Positions 32,107-41,115 are shown, counted from the first letter of the stretch. The stretch is DNA of 64,000 nt from Cryobacterium arcticum (GCF_001679725.1 NZ_CP016282.1:3720001-3784000), one strand, 5' to 3'. Notes: a model not told the origin generated them from the sequence alone. Made by a program: numbers and translations.

Positions 32107-33384
32107 ATGGGCACCTCGGAATTCACCGTGCGGCGGGGGCCGGTCGAACTGTACGTGACCGATACCGCGGGTACGGGGTCACCAATCGTGCTTCTGCATG
32201 GTTTGGCGGGGAGCAGCACCGAGATGCTGGCCACCGCGCGGGCGCTCCCCCACCATCGGGTCCTGACAATGGATGCGCGCGGTCACGGCCGGAGTACCCG
32301 TCGGCCCGACGACGTCTCGCGGAAGGCTCACGTGGCCGATGTGATCCACCTGCTCGAGTCGGTCGTCGGCGAACCTGTTGCCCTGGTGGGCCAGTCCCTG
32401 GGAGGGCACACGGCGCTGCTCGTCGCATCCGCCAGGCCTGACCTCGTGGATCGGCTCGTTCTTCTGGAGGCCGGCGTCGGCGGTGACGGCACCGCGGAGA
32501 GCCGGGCGGGGATGCGCCAGTTCTTCGACTCCTGGCCCACGCCATTTGCAGACCGGAGCGAGGCCGAGCTCTTTCTGGGCGATTCTGCCCTGTCGCGTGC
32601 GTGGATCGACGACCTGGAGCGTCGCCCCGACGGACTCTGGCGTCGCTTCGATGCCGACATCATGATCGCGACGATCGAACCCGTCGATGCCCGCGCCCGC
32701 TGGGATGAGTGGACGACCGTGGCGGTGCCCACTCTCGCCGTCTTCGGTCGCGACGGCATGTTCGACACTGTGGCCAAACATGAATTCCTCCGTCGCGGTC
32801 GCCGTGTGCAGCACGTCGATCTTGCCGCGGGCGGTCACGATGCCCACCTGGAAGCCCACGATCTATGGGTCGCTGCCCTCACCGCATTCCTGGACGGGCC
32901 TGCCGGCAGCTCGGCGACGGTTCGCCCCTACGAGTCGGCGGACGCGGCGGGAACTCTGGCGGTCTTTCTCGACGCCGTGACGGTCACCGCTGCCGGCGAC
33001 TACTCCCCCGACCAGATTGCGGCCTGGTCAGCACCGCAAGAACGTGATGTGGCCGAGTGGGATCTCGTCCGCAGCAGGCTCGGCACCGTGGTTGCGACGG
33101 TCGACGGCGAGGTCGCCGGATTCTCCGATGTCGACGATCAGGGCTACATCGACATGATGTTCGTGGCATCGCGGTTCGGGCGCCGAGGCGTCGCCGGCGC
33201 CCTCCTCAGGGAGGTCGAGCGCCGGGCCGGAGAACTCACGGTGCCGGCGTTGTGGACGAACGCGAGCATCACGGCCCGGCCGTTCTTCGAGCGGCACGGC
33301 TTCGTGGTCGTTTCGGAACAGCATCCGGTCATCCGTGGCGCGCTCATGCGCAATTGCCGGATGCGCAAGGAGCTCGCTGTCTAG
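32107..33384 (+). CDS. Alpha/beta hydrolase-GNAT acetyltransferase fusion protein
   Basis: A 425-residue two-domain protein. Residues 1 to about 265 are an alpha/beta hydrolase with oxyanion segment IVLLHGLAGSS, nucleophile elbow GQSLGGH (Ser near residue 98), acid in FGRDGMFD and His in AAGGHDAHL. From about residue 275 a GNAT domain follows (TVRPYESADAAGTLAVF), with acetyl-CoA loop region SRFGRRGVAGALLREVE and terminal FFERHGFVVVSEQ. Each is a complete domain and no frameshift is visible, so the fusion is real as read. A longer upstream start is possible but not conserved-looking. The substrate is unknown. Confidence 0.85.
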   Translation: MGTSEFTVRRGPVELYVTDTAGTGSPIVLLHGLAGSSTEMLATARALPHHRVLTMDARGHGRSTRRPDDVSRKAHVADVIHLLESVVGEPVALVGQSLGGHTALLVASARPDLVDRLVLLEAGVGGDGTAESRAGMRQFFDSWPTPFADRSEAELFLGDSALSRAWIDDLERRPDGLWRRFDADIMIATIEPVDARARWDEWTTVAVPTLAVFGRDGMFDTVAKHEFLRRGRRVQHVDLAAGGHDAHLEAHDLWVAALTAFLDGPAGSSATVRPYESADAAGTLAVFLDAVTVTAAGDYSPDQIAAWSAPQERDVAEWDLVRSRLGTVVATVDGEVAGFSDVDDQGYIDMMFVASRFGRRGVAGALLREVERRAGELTVPALWTNASITARPFFERHGFVVVSEQHPVIRGALMRNCRMRKELAV

Positions 33385-33518
33385 TCCAGCACCCCGGCGA
33401 CGGCTTCGATCTCCACCAGCTGGTCGGTGTAGCCCAGCACGGTGACGCCCAGCAGGATGCTCGGCGCGTCGTGGTCACGCAAGCGATCGCCCACCCGCAC
33501 GGCACCCGACTCTTGCAT
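33381..33518 (-). pseudogene. Truncated RidA/YjgF-family remnant
   Basis: Reading leftward from ATG 33516-33518 gives 45 residues ending RDHDAPSILLGVTVLGYTDQ, then LVEIEAVAGVLD. This is the C-terminal third of a RidA-type enamine/imine deaminase. The N-terminal two thirds are absent, and upstream sequence gives no matching continuation. Its stop codon overlaps the last bases of the fusion gene at 33384. It is best read as a deletion scar. Confidence 0.6.
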
Positions 33519-33561
33519 AGGGGCCTACCGCCGACCCGGGTCTTCTGCCACCCTGTGCGCC

Positions 33562-34107
33562 ATGAGCATCCGAGCCCATGTGGTGGTGGGCGTCTACCCC
33601 GGCCAGGCCGACGGCGTGGTGTTGCAGGCGGCGGTCTTCGCGGCCCGTTTCGACGCCGAACTCGTCTGCGCCTGGGCCGACCCGGGCCGGCAGCCGCGGT
33701 CCCACCATCCCGACGCCGCCTCTCGCCAACCGGCCGCACCCCCGGCGATCGACCCCCTCACGGATGCGCCGCAACTGGCGGGCGACTCCGAACCGTCGAC
33801 ATCCGCGGCAGCCTTCGATCCCTACCTCTCCGCTCACCTCACGCGGATCCTGGGTGGGCACGCTATTCGGTGGAGCACCCGCCATCTCAGCGGCGACCCG
33901 GCCCGCGCCCTTGGCACCCTGGCCGAGTCGCTCCGCGCGACGATGATCGTGGTGGGCACCCGTGACGGAACCGTGCGGGGCACCCTGCAGGAGTTCTTTG
34001 TCGGCTCCATCGCCATGAACCTGGCCCATCACCAGCATCGTCCCGTGGTGGTGATCCCACTCTCGCCGGAGTCCTTCGACGACGAGTTGCCCTGGGAGTC
34101 GGACTGA
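33562..34107 (+). CDS. Universal stress protein (UspA family)
   Basis: A 181-residue single Usp domain. It starts HVVVGVYPGQADGVVLQAA and ends TMIVVGTRDGTVRGTLQEFF, then HRPVVVIP, the beta-strand/loop pattern of UspA with a somewhat degenerate ATP-binding loop. An unusual Pro/Asp/Ala-rich insert (about residues 45-80) lies between the first and second halves. The start is ATG 33562; upstream in-frame codons overlap the RidA remnant. Usp proteins aid survival under stress. The fluoride riboswitch begins shortly after its stop. Confidence 0.8.
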   Translation: MSIRAHVVVGVYPGQADGVVLQAAVFAARFDAELVCAWADPGRQPRSHHPDAASRQPAAPPAIDPLTDAPQLAGDSEPSTSAAAFDPYLSAHLTRILGGHAIRWSTRHLSGDPARALGTLAESLRATMIVVGTRDGTVRGTLQEFFVGSIAMNLAHHQHRPVVVIPLSPESFDDELPWESD

Positions 34108-34124
34108 GCGGTGTACCCTTTTGC

Positions 34125-34188
34125 GTGGTGATGGATCCCACCAGAGCACCCGCTCGAACCGCCGATTGCGCTGATGGTTCCTACCGAC
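34125..34188 (+). promoter_or_regulatory. Fluoride riboswitch (crcB motif)
   Basis: The RNA carries the conserved blocks of the fluoride aptamer in order: GGTGATGGATCCCACC, GAACCGCC, and CTGATGGTTCCTACC, with the spacing needed for P1, P2 and the pseudoknot. It lies just upstream of a phosphoglycerate mutase gene and two crcB fluoride-channel genes, the expected targets. A TACCCT box at 34114-34119 could be the -10. The bases 34189-34225 form the expression platform; the exact switching structure is not clear. Confidence 0.9.
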
Positions 34189-34225
34189 TTCAGGTCGTGC
34201 CGGGTCCGGCCGATGAGACTGGTGG

Positions 34226-34972
34226 GTGAGCGTGACGAGCAGGCCGAGCGGCGGATCCCTCGTTCTGCTACGACATGGCCAGAGCACCGCGAACGCAGCC
34301 GGCCTCTTCACCGGCATTCTCGACCCCGCCCTGTCGGCGCCCGGCGCCGACGAGGCACGCGCGGCTGCGGCCCTACTGGCCGCCAACGACCTTGTTCCGG
34401 ATGCTCTGCTCGTCTCCCCGTTGCGGCGCGCCACCCAGACCGCCCGGCTGGTCGCCGACGACCTGGGCCTGCCGAAGACCGCGGTCAGCATCGACTGGCG
34501 GCTGATCGAGCGTAACTACGGCGCCCTCACCGGCCGGCACAAAGACGACGTGCGGGCCGAGTTCGGCGAGGACCAGTTCCTGGCCTGGCGCCGGTCGGTC
34601 GACACGGCTCCGCCCGAGATGTCGGCGGAGCAGGTCGCCGAGTTCGCCGCCACCGCGTTGTTCCGCGGCCTGCCCGCGCGGGCGCTCACGAGCACCGAGT
34701 CCCTGCGTCACGTGATGGGCCGCGTTGCCGAGTTCCACGCCGAACGCGTCGAACCGCTGTTGGCGGATGCCCGAACCGTGCTGGTCGTGGCGCACGGTAA
34801 TTCGCTGCGCGCCTACTGCGCCGTGCTCGAGCAGCTCGACAAGTCCGCCATCCACGCGCTCAACCTGCCCACCGGGCATCCGTTGGTCTACCGGGACGGC
34901 GGCCGGCGATACCTCGACGCTCCCCGCGCCGAGGCGGCCGCGCTGGCCCTCACCCTCGACGGCGGCACCTGA
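34226..34972 (+). CDS. gpmA: 2,3-bisphosphoglycerate-dependent phosphoglycerate mutase-like protein
   Basis: A 248-residue histidine phosphatase superfamily enzyme, the normal GpmA length. It has the phosphohistidine motif LLRHGQSTAN (His near residue 16), the GpmA block LIERNYGALTGRHKDDVRAE, WRRSVDTAPPEM, and the second His in VVAHGNSLRAY. It would interconvert 3- and 2-phosphoglycerate. It starts at GTG 34226, and its stop overlaps the next gene. As first gene behind the fluoride riboswitch, it may supply extra flux when fluoride inhibits enolase just downstream in glycolysis; this is inference. Confidence 0.85.
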   Translation: MSVTSRPSGGSLVLLRHGQSTANAAGLFTGILDPALSAPGADEARAAAALLAANDLVPDALLVSPLRRATQTARLVADDLGLPKTAVSIDWRLIERNYGALTGRHKDDVRAEFGEDQFLAWRRSVDTAPPEMSAEQVAEFAATALFRGLPARALTSTESLRHVMGRVAEFHAERVEPLLADARTVLVVAHGNSLRAYCAVLEQLDKSAIHALNLPTGHPLVYRDGGRRYLDAPRAEAAALALTLDGGT

Positions 34973-35415
34973 TGCGCGCGGCCCCCGCGGCGCGTCCGGT
35001 GCATCTGCGCTGGCAGTACCTGGCCCTGGTGTTCGCCGGCGGAACCGTCGGCACCGCCCTCCGCGAGCTGTTGGCGATCTCGGTGCCGCCCGTGGCCGGC
35101 GTTGCCGTGGTGATCGTGGGCATCAACGTGGTCGGCGCCTTCCTGCTCGGCCTGTTGCTGGAGACCCTGGCGCGAAGCGGCCCGGACGACGGCCGCCGCC
35201 GCCAGCTGCGGCTGCTGCTCGGCACCGGCGTGCTCGGCGGCTTCACCACCTACAGCGCCCTGGCCACCGACACGAGCCTGCTCCTCGCCGACGACCGCCT
35301 CGGCACGGCCCTGCTCTACGCGCTGGGCACCGTCATCGTCGGCGCCATCACGGCCTGGGCCGGCATCGCCTGCGGAGCGGCCCAACACCGCCGCCGCCGG
35401 GGAGCCGACTCGTGA
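34972..35415 (+). CDS. crcB: CrcB/Fluc fluoride channel subunit
   Basis: A 147-residue membrane protein with four transmembrane segments. It has the family motif GINVVGAFLLGLLLE (with the GxN core) and the C-terminal GVLGGFTTYSALATDT, containing the phenylalanine-threonine-serine stretch that lines the fluoride pore. It exports fluoride from the cytoplasm. The ATG overlaps the stop of the phosphoglycerate mutase gene. A second crcB follows by overlap, so the channel is probably a heterodimer. Confidence 0.92.
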   Translation: MRAAPAARPVHLRWQYLALVFAGGTVGTALRELLAISVPPVAGVAVVIVGINVVGAFLLGLLLETLARSGPDDGRRRQLRLLLGTGVLGGFTTYSALATDTSLLLADDRLGTALLYALGTVIVGAITAWAGIACGAAQHRRRRGADS

Positions 35416-35795
35416 CCCCGCTGCTGTTCGTGGCCGTGTCCCTGGCCGGCGGGCTCGGCGCCGCGCTGCGCCTGGCCCTCGACGGCGTCGTGCGTGCCCG
35501 GGTGCGAACGACGCTTCCCGTGGGCACCCTGCTCATCAACGTGCTCGGGTCGTTCCTGCTGGGCGTGATCACGGGCCTGACCCTGGCGCTCTGGCTGCCG
35601 GAGGCCTGGCACCTCGTGCTCGGCGGCGGCCTGATGGGCGGCTTCACGACCTTCAGCACCGCGAGCGTCGAGACGGTGCGGCTGGCGCTGGACCGCCGCT
35701 CGTTCTCCGCCCTCGTCAACGGCCTCGGGATGCTCGTACTCGCGGTCGCCTGCGCGTTCCTCGGCCTCTGGCTCGGTCTCGGCGTCTACGGCTGA
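35412..35795 (+). CDS. crcB: CrcB/Fluc fluoride channel subunit
   Basis: A 127-residue Fluc subunit with four transmembrane segments. The hallmarks are GGLGAALRLALDG at the N-terminus, LINVLGSFLLGVITG, and GGGLMGGFTTFSTASVETV. It starts at GTG in a GTGA overlap with the first crcB. Paired crcB genes in Gram-positive bacteria usually form a mixed dimer with antiparallel subunits. It is the last gene of the riboswitch-controlled operon, and a strong hairpin follows. Confidence 0.92.
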   Translation: MTPLLFVAVSLAGGLGAALRLALDGVVRARVRTTLPVGTLLINVLGSFLLGVITGLTLALWLPEAWHLVLGGGLMGGFTTFSTASVETVRLALDRRSFSALVNGLGMLVLAVACAFLGLWLGLGVYG

Positions 35796-35831
35796 GTCGG
35801 CATCACCACGGACTTCCACCTCAGTTCTGGC

Positions 35832-35866
35832 AGCGCGGCCGCCGCACGTTTCGCGGCGGCCGCGCT
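35832..35866. terminator. Terminator hairpin after the crcB operon
   Basis: Arms AGCGCGGCCGCCGC and GCGGCGGCCGCGCT pair perfectly over 14 bases with loop ACGTTTC. It lies between convergent operons (crcB on the plus strand, aldehyde dehydrogenase on the minus strand ending at 35918) and could serve both. Confidence 0.8.
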
Positions 35867-35917
35867 TCGCAGCCACGTGCAGCAGCCCTGACACCGACGT
35901 GCCGGGGAGCGGCGCGG

Positions 35918-37297
35918 TCAGCCCAGGCGGATCAGCTTATTGTTGGTGAACTCCTCCATGGCGAACCGGCCCATCTCGCGGCCCGAGCCGGAGCGCTTGA
36001 CGCCGCCGAACGGCAGCTCGGCCGCGTCGCCGAGCACCAGGTTGACCCAGACCATGCCGGCGTCGATGGCGTCCGCCACCCGCAATGCCTGGTCCTGGTC
36101 GGTCGTGTAGACGTAGGAGCCCAGGCCGAAGGGCGTGTCGTTGGCAACCCGCACGGCCTCGTCCTCGGAAGAGACCCGGTAGAGCGCCGCGACGGGGCCG
36201 AAGAACTCCTCCCGGTAGGCGTCCATCTCGGGCGTGACATCGGCGAGCACTGCCGGCGGGAAGAAGTTGCCGGTGGCAGTACCGCTGGCCAGCACGGTCG
36301 CACCCTGGGCAACGGCCCGGCCCAGCTGCTCCTCGAGACGTTCGGTGGCGGCGGCAGACGAGAGCGGCCCGAGCAGGGTGTCGTCGGCGAACGGGTCGGC
36401 CGGCTGCGCGGCGGTGAACACGGCGGTGAACTTCTCGGCGAACTGCTCGTAGAGGTCGTCGATCACGATGAACCGCTTGGCGGCGTTGCAGGACTGGCCG
36501 TTGTTGTCCAGGCGGGCGTTGACGGCGTCCTGCACCGCGGCATCCAGATCGTCGGTGGACAGCAGGATGAACGGGTCGGAGCCGCCGAGCTCGAGCACGA
36601 CCTTCTTCAGGTGCTTGCCCGCGAGCTCGGCCACGGCCGCGCCGGCCCGTTCGGAGCCGGTGACCGAGATGCCCTGCACCCGCGGGTCGGCGATCAGGGT
36701 CGCGACCTGCTCGTTGGTGGCGTAGATATTCACGTAGACCCCGGCCGGGGCGCCCACAGCCTGGGCGGCCTCGGCGAAGATCTCGGCGATAGCGGCCGCG
36801 GACTCCGGGCACTGCGGGGCGTGCTTGAGCAGGATGGTGTTGCCGCCCACGACGTTCGGGCCGGCGAAACGGGCCACCTGGTAGTACGGGAAGTTCCAGG
36901 GCATGATCCCCAGGAGCACGCCGAGGCCGCCGCGACGGATGAACGCGCTGCCCTCGCCGTCGGAAAGCTCGATGGGCTCGTCGGCGAGGAAGGCGGCGCC
37001 GTTGTCGGCGTAGTACTGGTAGATCGCGGCGGCGAAGTCCACCTCGCCCAGCGCCTGGTCCAGTGTCTTGCCCATCTCGCGGACGATGATCGCGGCCAGC
37101 TCGTCGCGGCGGTCGGTGTGCAGCTCGGCGACCTTCTGCACGAGGGCGGTGCGCGCGGCAACCCCTGCTGTGCGGGACCAGTCGCTCCGGGCGGCGTCGG
37201 CCGTGGCCACGGCCGCCTCCAGTCCATCCGCGGTAATGGTGGGGTACTCCCGCAGGGTCTCACCGGTGGCGGGATTGATGACGGCGTAGTGGCTCAT
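35918..37297 (-). CDS. NAD(P)-dependent aldehyde dehydrogenase (succinate-semialdehyde dehydrogenase-like)
   Basis: A 459-residue aldehyde dehydrogenase. The catalytic Glu lies in [11 protein letters not shown] and the catalytic Cys in [26 protein letters not shown] is the cofactor-binding turn, and [15 protein letters not shown] is a conserved C-terminal motif. The short length and the opening [17 protein letters not shown] match the SSADH-like class. AAGGAG precedes ATG 37297 at good spacing. It stands alone. It oxidises an aldehyde to an acid; succinate semialdehyde is likely but not certain. Confidence 0.88.
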   Translation of the reverse strand: MSHYAVINPATGETLREYPTITADGLEAAVATADAARSDWSRTAGVAARTALVQKVAELHTDRRDELAAIIVREMGKTLDQALGEVDFAAAIYQYYADNGAAFLADEPIELSDGEGSAFIRRGGLGVLLGIMPWNFPYYQVARFAGPNVVGGNTILLKHAPQCPESAAAIAEIFAEAAQAVGAPAGVYVNIYATNEQVATLIADPRVQGISVTGSERAGAAVAELAGKHLKKVVLELGGSDPFILLSTDDLDAAVQDAVNARLDNNGQSCNAAKRFIVIDDLYEQFAEKFTAVFTAAQPADPFADDTLLGPLSSAAATERLEEQLGRAVAQGATVLASGTATGNFFPPAVLADVTPEMDAYREEFFGPVAALYRVSSEDEAVRVANDTPFGLGSYVYTTDQDQALRVADAIDAGMVWVNLVLGDAAELPFGGVKRSGSGREMGRFAMEEFTNNKLIRLG

Positions 37298-37454
37298 GCT
37301 GGTTCTCCTTCGGTGACGCACGGTCCGGCCAATGGATGCGCGATCCATCGTTTTGGCAACTCTTTCCGCAGCCGAGCGGGCTTATTTCGGACGAATCCGC
37401 CCCCATAGTGCCATATGAACCCCTGAGATCGATATGCCCAGCGCGGATGCGAGC

Positions 37455-37808
37455 TCACGCCGGCTGCCACAGTTCGATCCTGTTTCCTTCCGGGTCGGTG
37501 ACCCAGCCGAACCGGCCCACGCCGTCCATATCCTGGATGTCCTCGGCCACATCCGCGCCGGCAGCGCGCAGCTGTGCGAGCATCGCGTCGAGGTCGTTCA
37601 CCCGGAAGTTGAGCATGGTCTGTTGCGTCCGCGAGCCGAAGTAGTCGCTATCGGCGTCGAAGGTCGCGAACACCGTCGGCCCGGCCGCCTGGCTCCACAG
37701 GCCGTTGGCGTCGACATCCAGGCCCAGGCACTCGCGGTACCAGGCGCTTAGCGCCATCGGGTCCGCGGCCCGCAGGAAATATCCACCGATTCCCAGTACA
37801 CGTTCCAT
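37455..37808 (-). CDS. VOC-family (glyoxalase/bleomycin resistance-like) protein
   Basis: A 117-residue single vicinal-oxygen-chelate domain. It opens GIGGYFLRAADPMALSAWYR, then ECLGLDV, and ends GRFGWVTDPEGNRIELWQP, the typical betaalphabetabetabeta pattern with a metal-ligand Glu near the end. A longer open frame upstream is antisense to the antiporter gene and not coding. The substrate is unknown. It is divergent from the cation/H+ antiporter, 67 bases away. Confidence 0.82.
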   Translation of the reverse strand: MERVLGIGGYFLRAADPMALSAWYRECLGLDVDANGLWSQAAGPTVFATFDADSDYFGSRTQQTMLNFRVNDLDAMLAQLRAAGADVAEDIQDMDGVGRFGWVTDPEGNRIELWQPA

Positions 37809-37875
37809 GCCGACATCCTGGCACGCCACCGATACGGAAGACTGGCACGACACCGATCGCGGAAAGACAGGCATC

Positions 37876-39579
37876 ATGGACGTCCAGCTGCTCCTCGTCA
37901 TGACCGGCGCTCTGATCATCGCCGCCTTCGCCCACCTGCGCGGTCTGCAGGCCGGCATCGTCACCGTCACCCTGGCGGCGGCCATCTCGTTCATACCCGG
38001 CCTGCCCCGGCTAGAACTCGATCCCGAGCTGATCCTCGGGGTCGTGATCCCGCCGCTGCTGTACTCCGCCACCCTGAACTTCTCCTTCTTCGCGTTCGTC
38101 AAGAACTTGCGCAGCATCCTCGGCCTCGGCGTGGGCCTGGTGGTCTTCACCACCGTGGTGGTGGGCTTCCTCACCTCCTGGATCGCCCCGGAGATCGGCC
38201 TGGCCGGGGCGTTCGTGCTCGCCGCCGTGGTCTCACCGCCGGACTCGGTCACCACGGTCAGCCACGGCCGCGAGATCGGGCTGCCGCGGCGCACGATCTC
38301 GATCCTCACCGGGGAGAGCCTGGTCAACGATGCGGCTGCACTGACCCTGTTCGCGGTGGCGGTGGCGGCCGTCACCGGGGACAGCGAGTTCATCGAGAAC
38401 CCGTTCCTCCTCTTCGGCTGGGAGGCCCTGATCGGCCTGATCCTCGGTGTGGTCATCGGTCGCATCGTCATCGCGGTGCGCCGACGGGTGGGCAACCCCA
38501 CCATCGAGAGCGGGCTCAACCTACTGGTTCCGTTCCTGGCCTATTTCGCCGCCGAGCAGCTGCACGCCTCCGGCATCATCGCGGTCGTCGCGGCCGGCTT
38601 CACTGTGAGCATCTCGCACTTCACCGTGCGCCCCAGCACGGCGCCGTCCACGGCGTATCGCACCCGGCTGCAGGAGGCCGCGCTCTGGCCCGTCGTCGAC
38701 CTGATCCTCGAGGCGTTCGTCTTCGCGTACATGGGCCTGCAGTTCCGGTTCGTGCTGGAAGACCTCGCCGAGTCGAGCACCCCCACCTGGTCCACCATCG
38801 GCCTGGGCCTGATCGTGCTGCTCGCGGTGATCCTCTGCCGGTTCGCCTGGGTGTACTTCAGTTACGGCCGCGCCCAGCTGGCCCTTCTGATCTACGCCAA
38901 GCGGGTGGCGGCCTCGCTCGACCCTTCCGCCGCACGGCGGCAGCGTCGGCGCGGCGGGCCTGCGCGCCCCGTCGAGGGACGACCGGGGAGAACTGACAGG
39001 TCGCGGCGGCCGGACAGCGTGCAGAGGCTGCGTATGCAACAGAGGCTGGACAGCGCGACCGGACCAAACGGCCGGCGGGGCGGTCGCCCCGGCCCGGGCG
39101 GCCGGCAGGGCGGACGCGACCGCGGGCACATCACCGTCCTCACCCCGGCCGAGAACCTCCTCGTGTCGTGGACCGGCATGCGCGGCATCATCACGCTCGC
39201 CGCGGCCGGGGGCATCCCGCTCACCATCGCCTCCGGCGCCCCGTTCCCCGGCCGCACGATCATCCAGACCGTGGCGTTCATCGTGGCGGTCGGCACCCTG
39301 CTGCTGCAGGGTTCCACCCTGCCGCTCCTGGCCAAGACACTCCGCATCGATACCACCGCGGAAGACGCCGAGGTCGAGGAGGGGCGGGCCGACGCCCGCG
39401 CCGTAGCCGCGGCCGCCGTGGCCGGGCGCGAGGACAACACCAGCGGCGAGTACTTCGACCTGCAGCGGGCCGCCCTCACCCAGGCCGTCGTCGATCGCAA
39501 GATCTCCCCGGCCAGCGCCGGCGACGTGCGGCACGAGCTCGACGCGCTCCAAGCCGGCGTGACACCCCTGCTCGACTGA
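37876..39579 (+). CDS. Na+/H+ antiporter, CPA1 family
   Basis: A 567-residue membrane protein with about 12 transmembrane segments in two blocks. The signature VVSPPDSVTTVSHGREIGLP (near residues 118-137) carries the Asp-containing ion site, and LTGESLVNDAAALTLF (near 146-161) is the second conserved block. A highly basic, Gly/Arg-rich cytoplasmic loop (about residues 350-420) precedes the last membrane part (WTGMRGIITLAAAGGIPL). A cytoplasmic tail follows with a helical C-terminus. It expels sodium or potassium in exchange for protons for pH and salt balance. Confidence 0.87.
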   Translation: MDVQLLLVMTGALIIAAFAHLRGLQAGIVTVTLAAAISFIPGLPRLELDPELILGVVIPPLLYSATLNFSFFAFVKNLRSILGLGVGLVVFTTVVVGFLTSWIAPEIGLAGAFVLAAVVSPPDSVTTVSHGREIGLPRRTISILTGESLVNDAAALTLFAVAVAAVTGDSEFIENPFLLFGWEALIGLILGVVIGRIVIAVRRRVGNPTIESGLNLLVPFLAYFAAEQLHASGIIAVVAAGFTVSISHFTVRPSTAPSTAYRTRLQEAALWPVVDLILEAFVFAYMGLQFRFVLEDLAESSTPTWSTIGLGLIVLLAVILCRFAWVYFSYGRAQLALLIYAKRVAASLDPSAARRQRRRGGPARPVEGRPGRTDRSRRPDSVQRLRMQQRLDSATGPNGRRGGRPGPGGRQGGRDRGHITVLTPAENLLVSWTGMRGIITLAAAGGIPLTIASGAPFPGRTIIQTVAFIVAVGTLLLQGSTLPLLAKTLRIDTTAEDAEVEEGRADARAVAAAAVAGREDNTSGEYFDLQRAALTQAVVDRKISPASAGDVRHELDALQAGVTPLLD

Positions 39580-39734
39580 CGGATGCGCCCGGCCAGGCGA
39601 CCGAACAATCTACGGTCACCGCGGCGTGAGGGAGGGATCATCGTCGGAAAATAAAACCGCCCGACCGAGTTTGCGCGCGATTATTCGGCGGAAACCCATT
39701 TGAAACAGGAAGCCAGCAGTATTTCCTGCAGGGA

Positions 39735-39784
39735 CCAGTTGATTCTTCGGGCTGACCCCGCATCCAATCCCTTCCCCCAACTGG
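39735..39784 (+). promoter_or_regulatory. Possible leader hairpin masking the ald ribosome site
   Basis: CCAGTTG (39735-39741) can pair with CAACTGG (39778-39784), whose last two bases are part of the GGAG ribosome site at 39783-39786. A second inverted repeat, CAGGAA/TTCCTG, lies just upstream at 39706-39728. The 39580-39791 region is AT-richer than average and has no gene. A regulatory role is speculative. Confidence 0.25.
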
Positions 39785-39791
39785 AGCAATC

Positions 39792-40898
39792 ATGCGCGTC
39801 GGAATCCCCAGCGAGATCAAGAACAACGAGAACCGAGTGGCCATCACCCCCGCGGGAGTGTCCGAACTCACCCGTCGAGGCCACGACGTGGTCATCCAGC
39901 GTGGGGCCGGCCTCGGCTCCTCCATCACCGACGACGCCTACGCCCTGGCCGGTGCCACCATCCTCGACACCGCGGCCGAGGTGTGGGCCGCCGCCGAGCT
40001 GCTGCTCAAGGTGAAGGAGCCCATCGCGGCCGAATACGGCTACCTCCGCGCCGACCAGGTGCTCTTCACCTACCTGCACCTCGCCGCCGATCGCGCCCAG
40101 ACCGAGGCGCTGCTCGCCTCCGGCACCACCGCCATCGCCTACGAGACCGTGCAGCTGCCCAACCGCACCCTGCCGCTGCTCTCTCCCATGAGCGAGGTCG
40201 CCGGGCGACTGGCCACCCAGGTGGGCGCGTACCACCTGATGAGCGCGGCCGGCGGGCGCGGCATCCTGCTCGGCGGCGTGCCCGGCACCCCCAAGGCCAA
40301 GGTCGTCGTGATCGGCGGCGGCGTCGCGGGCGAGCACGCGGCGGCCAACGCCCTGGGCATGGGCGCCGACGTCACCATCATCGACCTGTCCGTGCCGCGC
40401 CTGCGCGAGCTGGAGAATCGGTTCGACGGCACGATCCAGACCCGGGTCTCCACCGCGTATGAGATCGCCGCCCAGCTTGCCGACGCCGACCTCGTGATCG
40501 GCTCGGTGCTCATCCCCGGTGCCGCAGCGCCCAAGCTCGTCACCGACGAGATGGTCGCCGGTATGAAGAAGGGTTCGGTGCTCGTGGACATCGCCATCGA
40601 CCAGGGCGGCTGCTTCGAGGGTTCCCGGCCCACCACGCACGACGAACCCACCTTCGACGTGCACAACTCGGTCTACTACTGCGTCGCCAACATGCCCGGC
40701 GCCGTGCCTGAGACGTCCACCCGGGCGCTCACCAACGCCACCCTGCCCTACGTGATCGCGCTCGCCGACAAGGGCTGGGAACTGGCCATCGCCGATGACG
40801 CCGCGCTCGAGGCCGGCCTGAACATCCACGCCGGCACCGTCACCAACGCCGGCGTCGCCGCCGCACTCGGCCTGCCGCTCGCCGCCGCCCGCGGCTGA
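39792..40898 (+). CDS. ald: Alanine dehydrogenase
   Basis: A 368-residue NAD-dependent enzyme that interconverts L-alanine with pyruvate and ammonia. It has the N-terminal [20 protein letters not shown], the catalytic Lys in LLLKVKEP and His in FTYLHLAAD, the NAD motif [13 protein letters not shown], and [19 protein letters not shown]. Length and motifs are standard. GGAG lies five bases before the ATG. It stands alone; in actinobacteria ald is often regulated by alanine and oxygen status through AldR, but no AldR gene is nearby. Confidence 0.95.
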   Translation: MRVGIPSEIKNNENRVAITPAGVSELTRRGHDVVIQRGAGLGSSITDDAYALAGATILDTAAEVWAAAELLLKVKEPIAAEYGYLRADQVLFTYLHLAADRAQTEALLASGTTAIAYETVQLPNRTLPLLSPMSEVAGRLATQVGAYHLMSAAGGRGILLGGVPGTPKAKVVVIGGGVAGEHAAANALGMGADVTIIDLSVPRLRELENRFDGTIQTRVSTAYEIAAQLADADLVIGSVLIPGAAAPKLVTDEMVAGMKKGSVLVDIAIDQGGCFEGSRPTTHDEPTFDVHNSVYYCVANMPGAVPETSTRALTNATLPYVIALADKGWELAIADDAALEAGLNIHAGTVTNAGVAAALGLPLAAARG

Positions 40899-41115
40899 CA
40901 CGAGTCGGCGCGCCACGCTCGGGGCGCGGCACCCGCATAACGGCGCGGCACCCGCGCAACGAGACCGACGGATGCGTCCCCACGCGCCACGCGGGGCACG
41001 CGCCGTTTCGCGGGTGGCGTGCCACCCGCCTGGCGGCGCGGCACCCGCGCAACGGCAGAAACCATCCTCGCGGCGCAGCACCGGCGCGCGGGGCCTCATC
41101 CCCTGCGGATCGCGC
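40899..41115. repeat. Intergenic GC-rich repeat region
   Basis: A 19-base unit beginning GCGCGGCACCCGC occurs three times: 40924-40942, 40943-40961 and 41036-41054. The last two are identical. Shorter related pieces such as GGCACGCGCC and CGGGTGGCGTGCC lie between in the opposite sense. No gene is visible. A related but different repeat cluster occurs at 47438-47590. Confidence 0.6.

Noticed and set aside
37455..38519. A 354-codon frame for the VOC protein
   Set aside because: The upstream two thirds are antisense to the antiporter; the VOC domain starts at 37808.
40924..41054. CRISPR-like array
   Set aside because: Only three copies of a 19-base unit with irregular spacing, two of them adjacent; no cas genes nearby.
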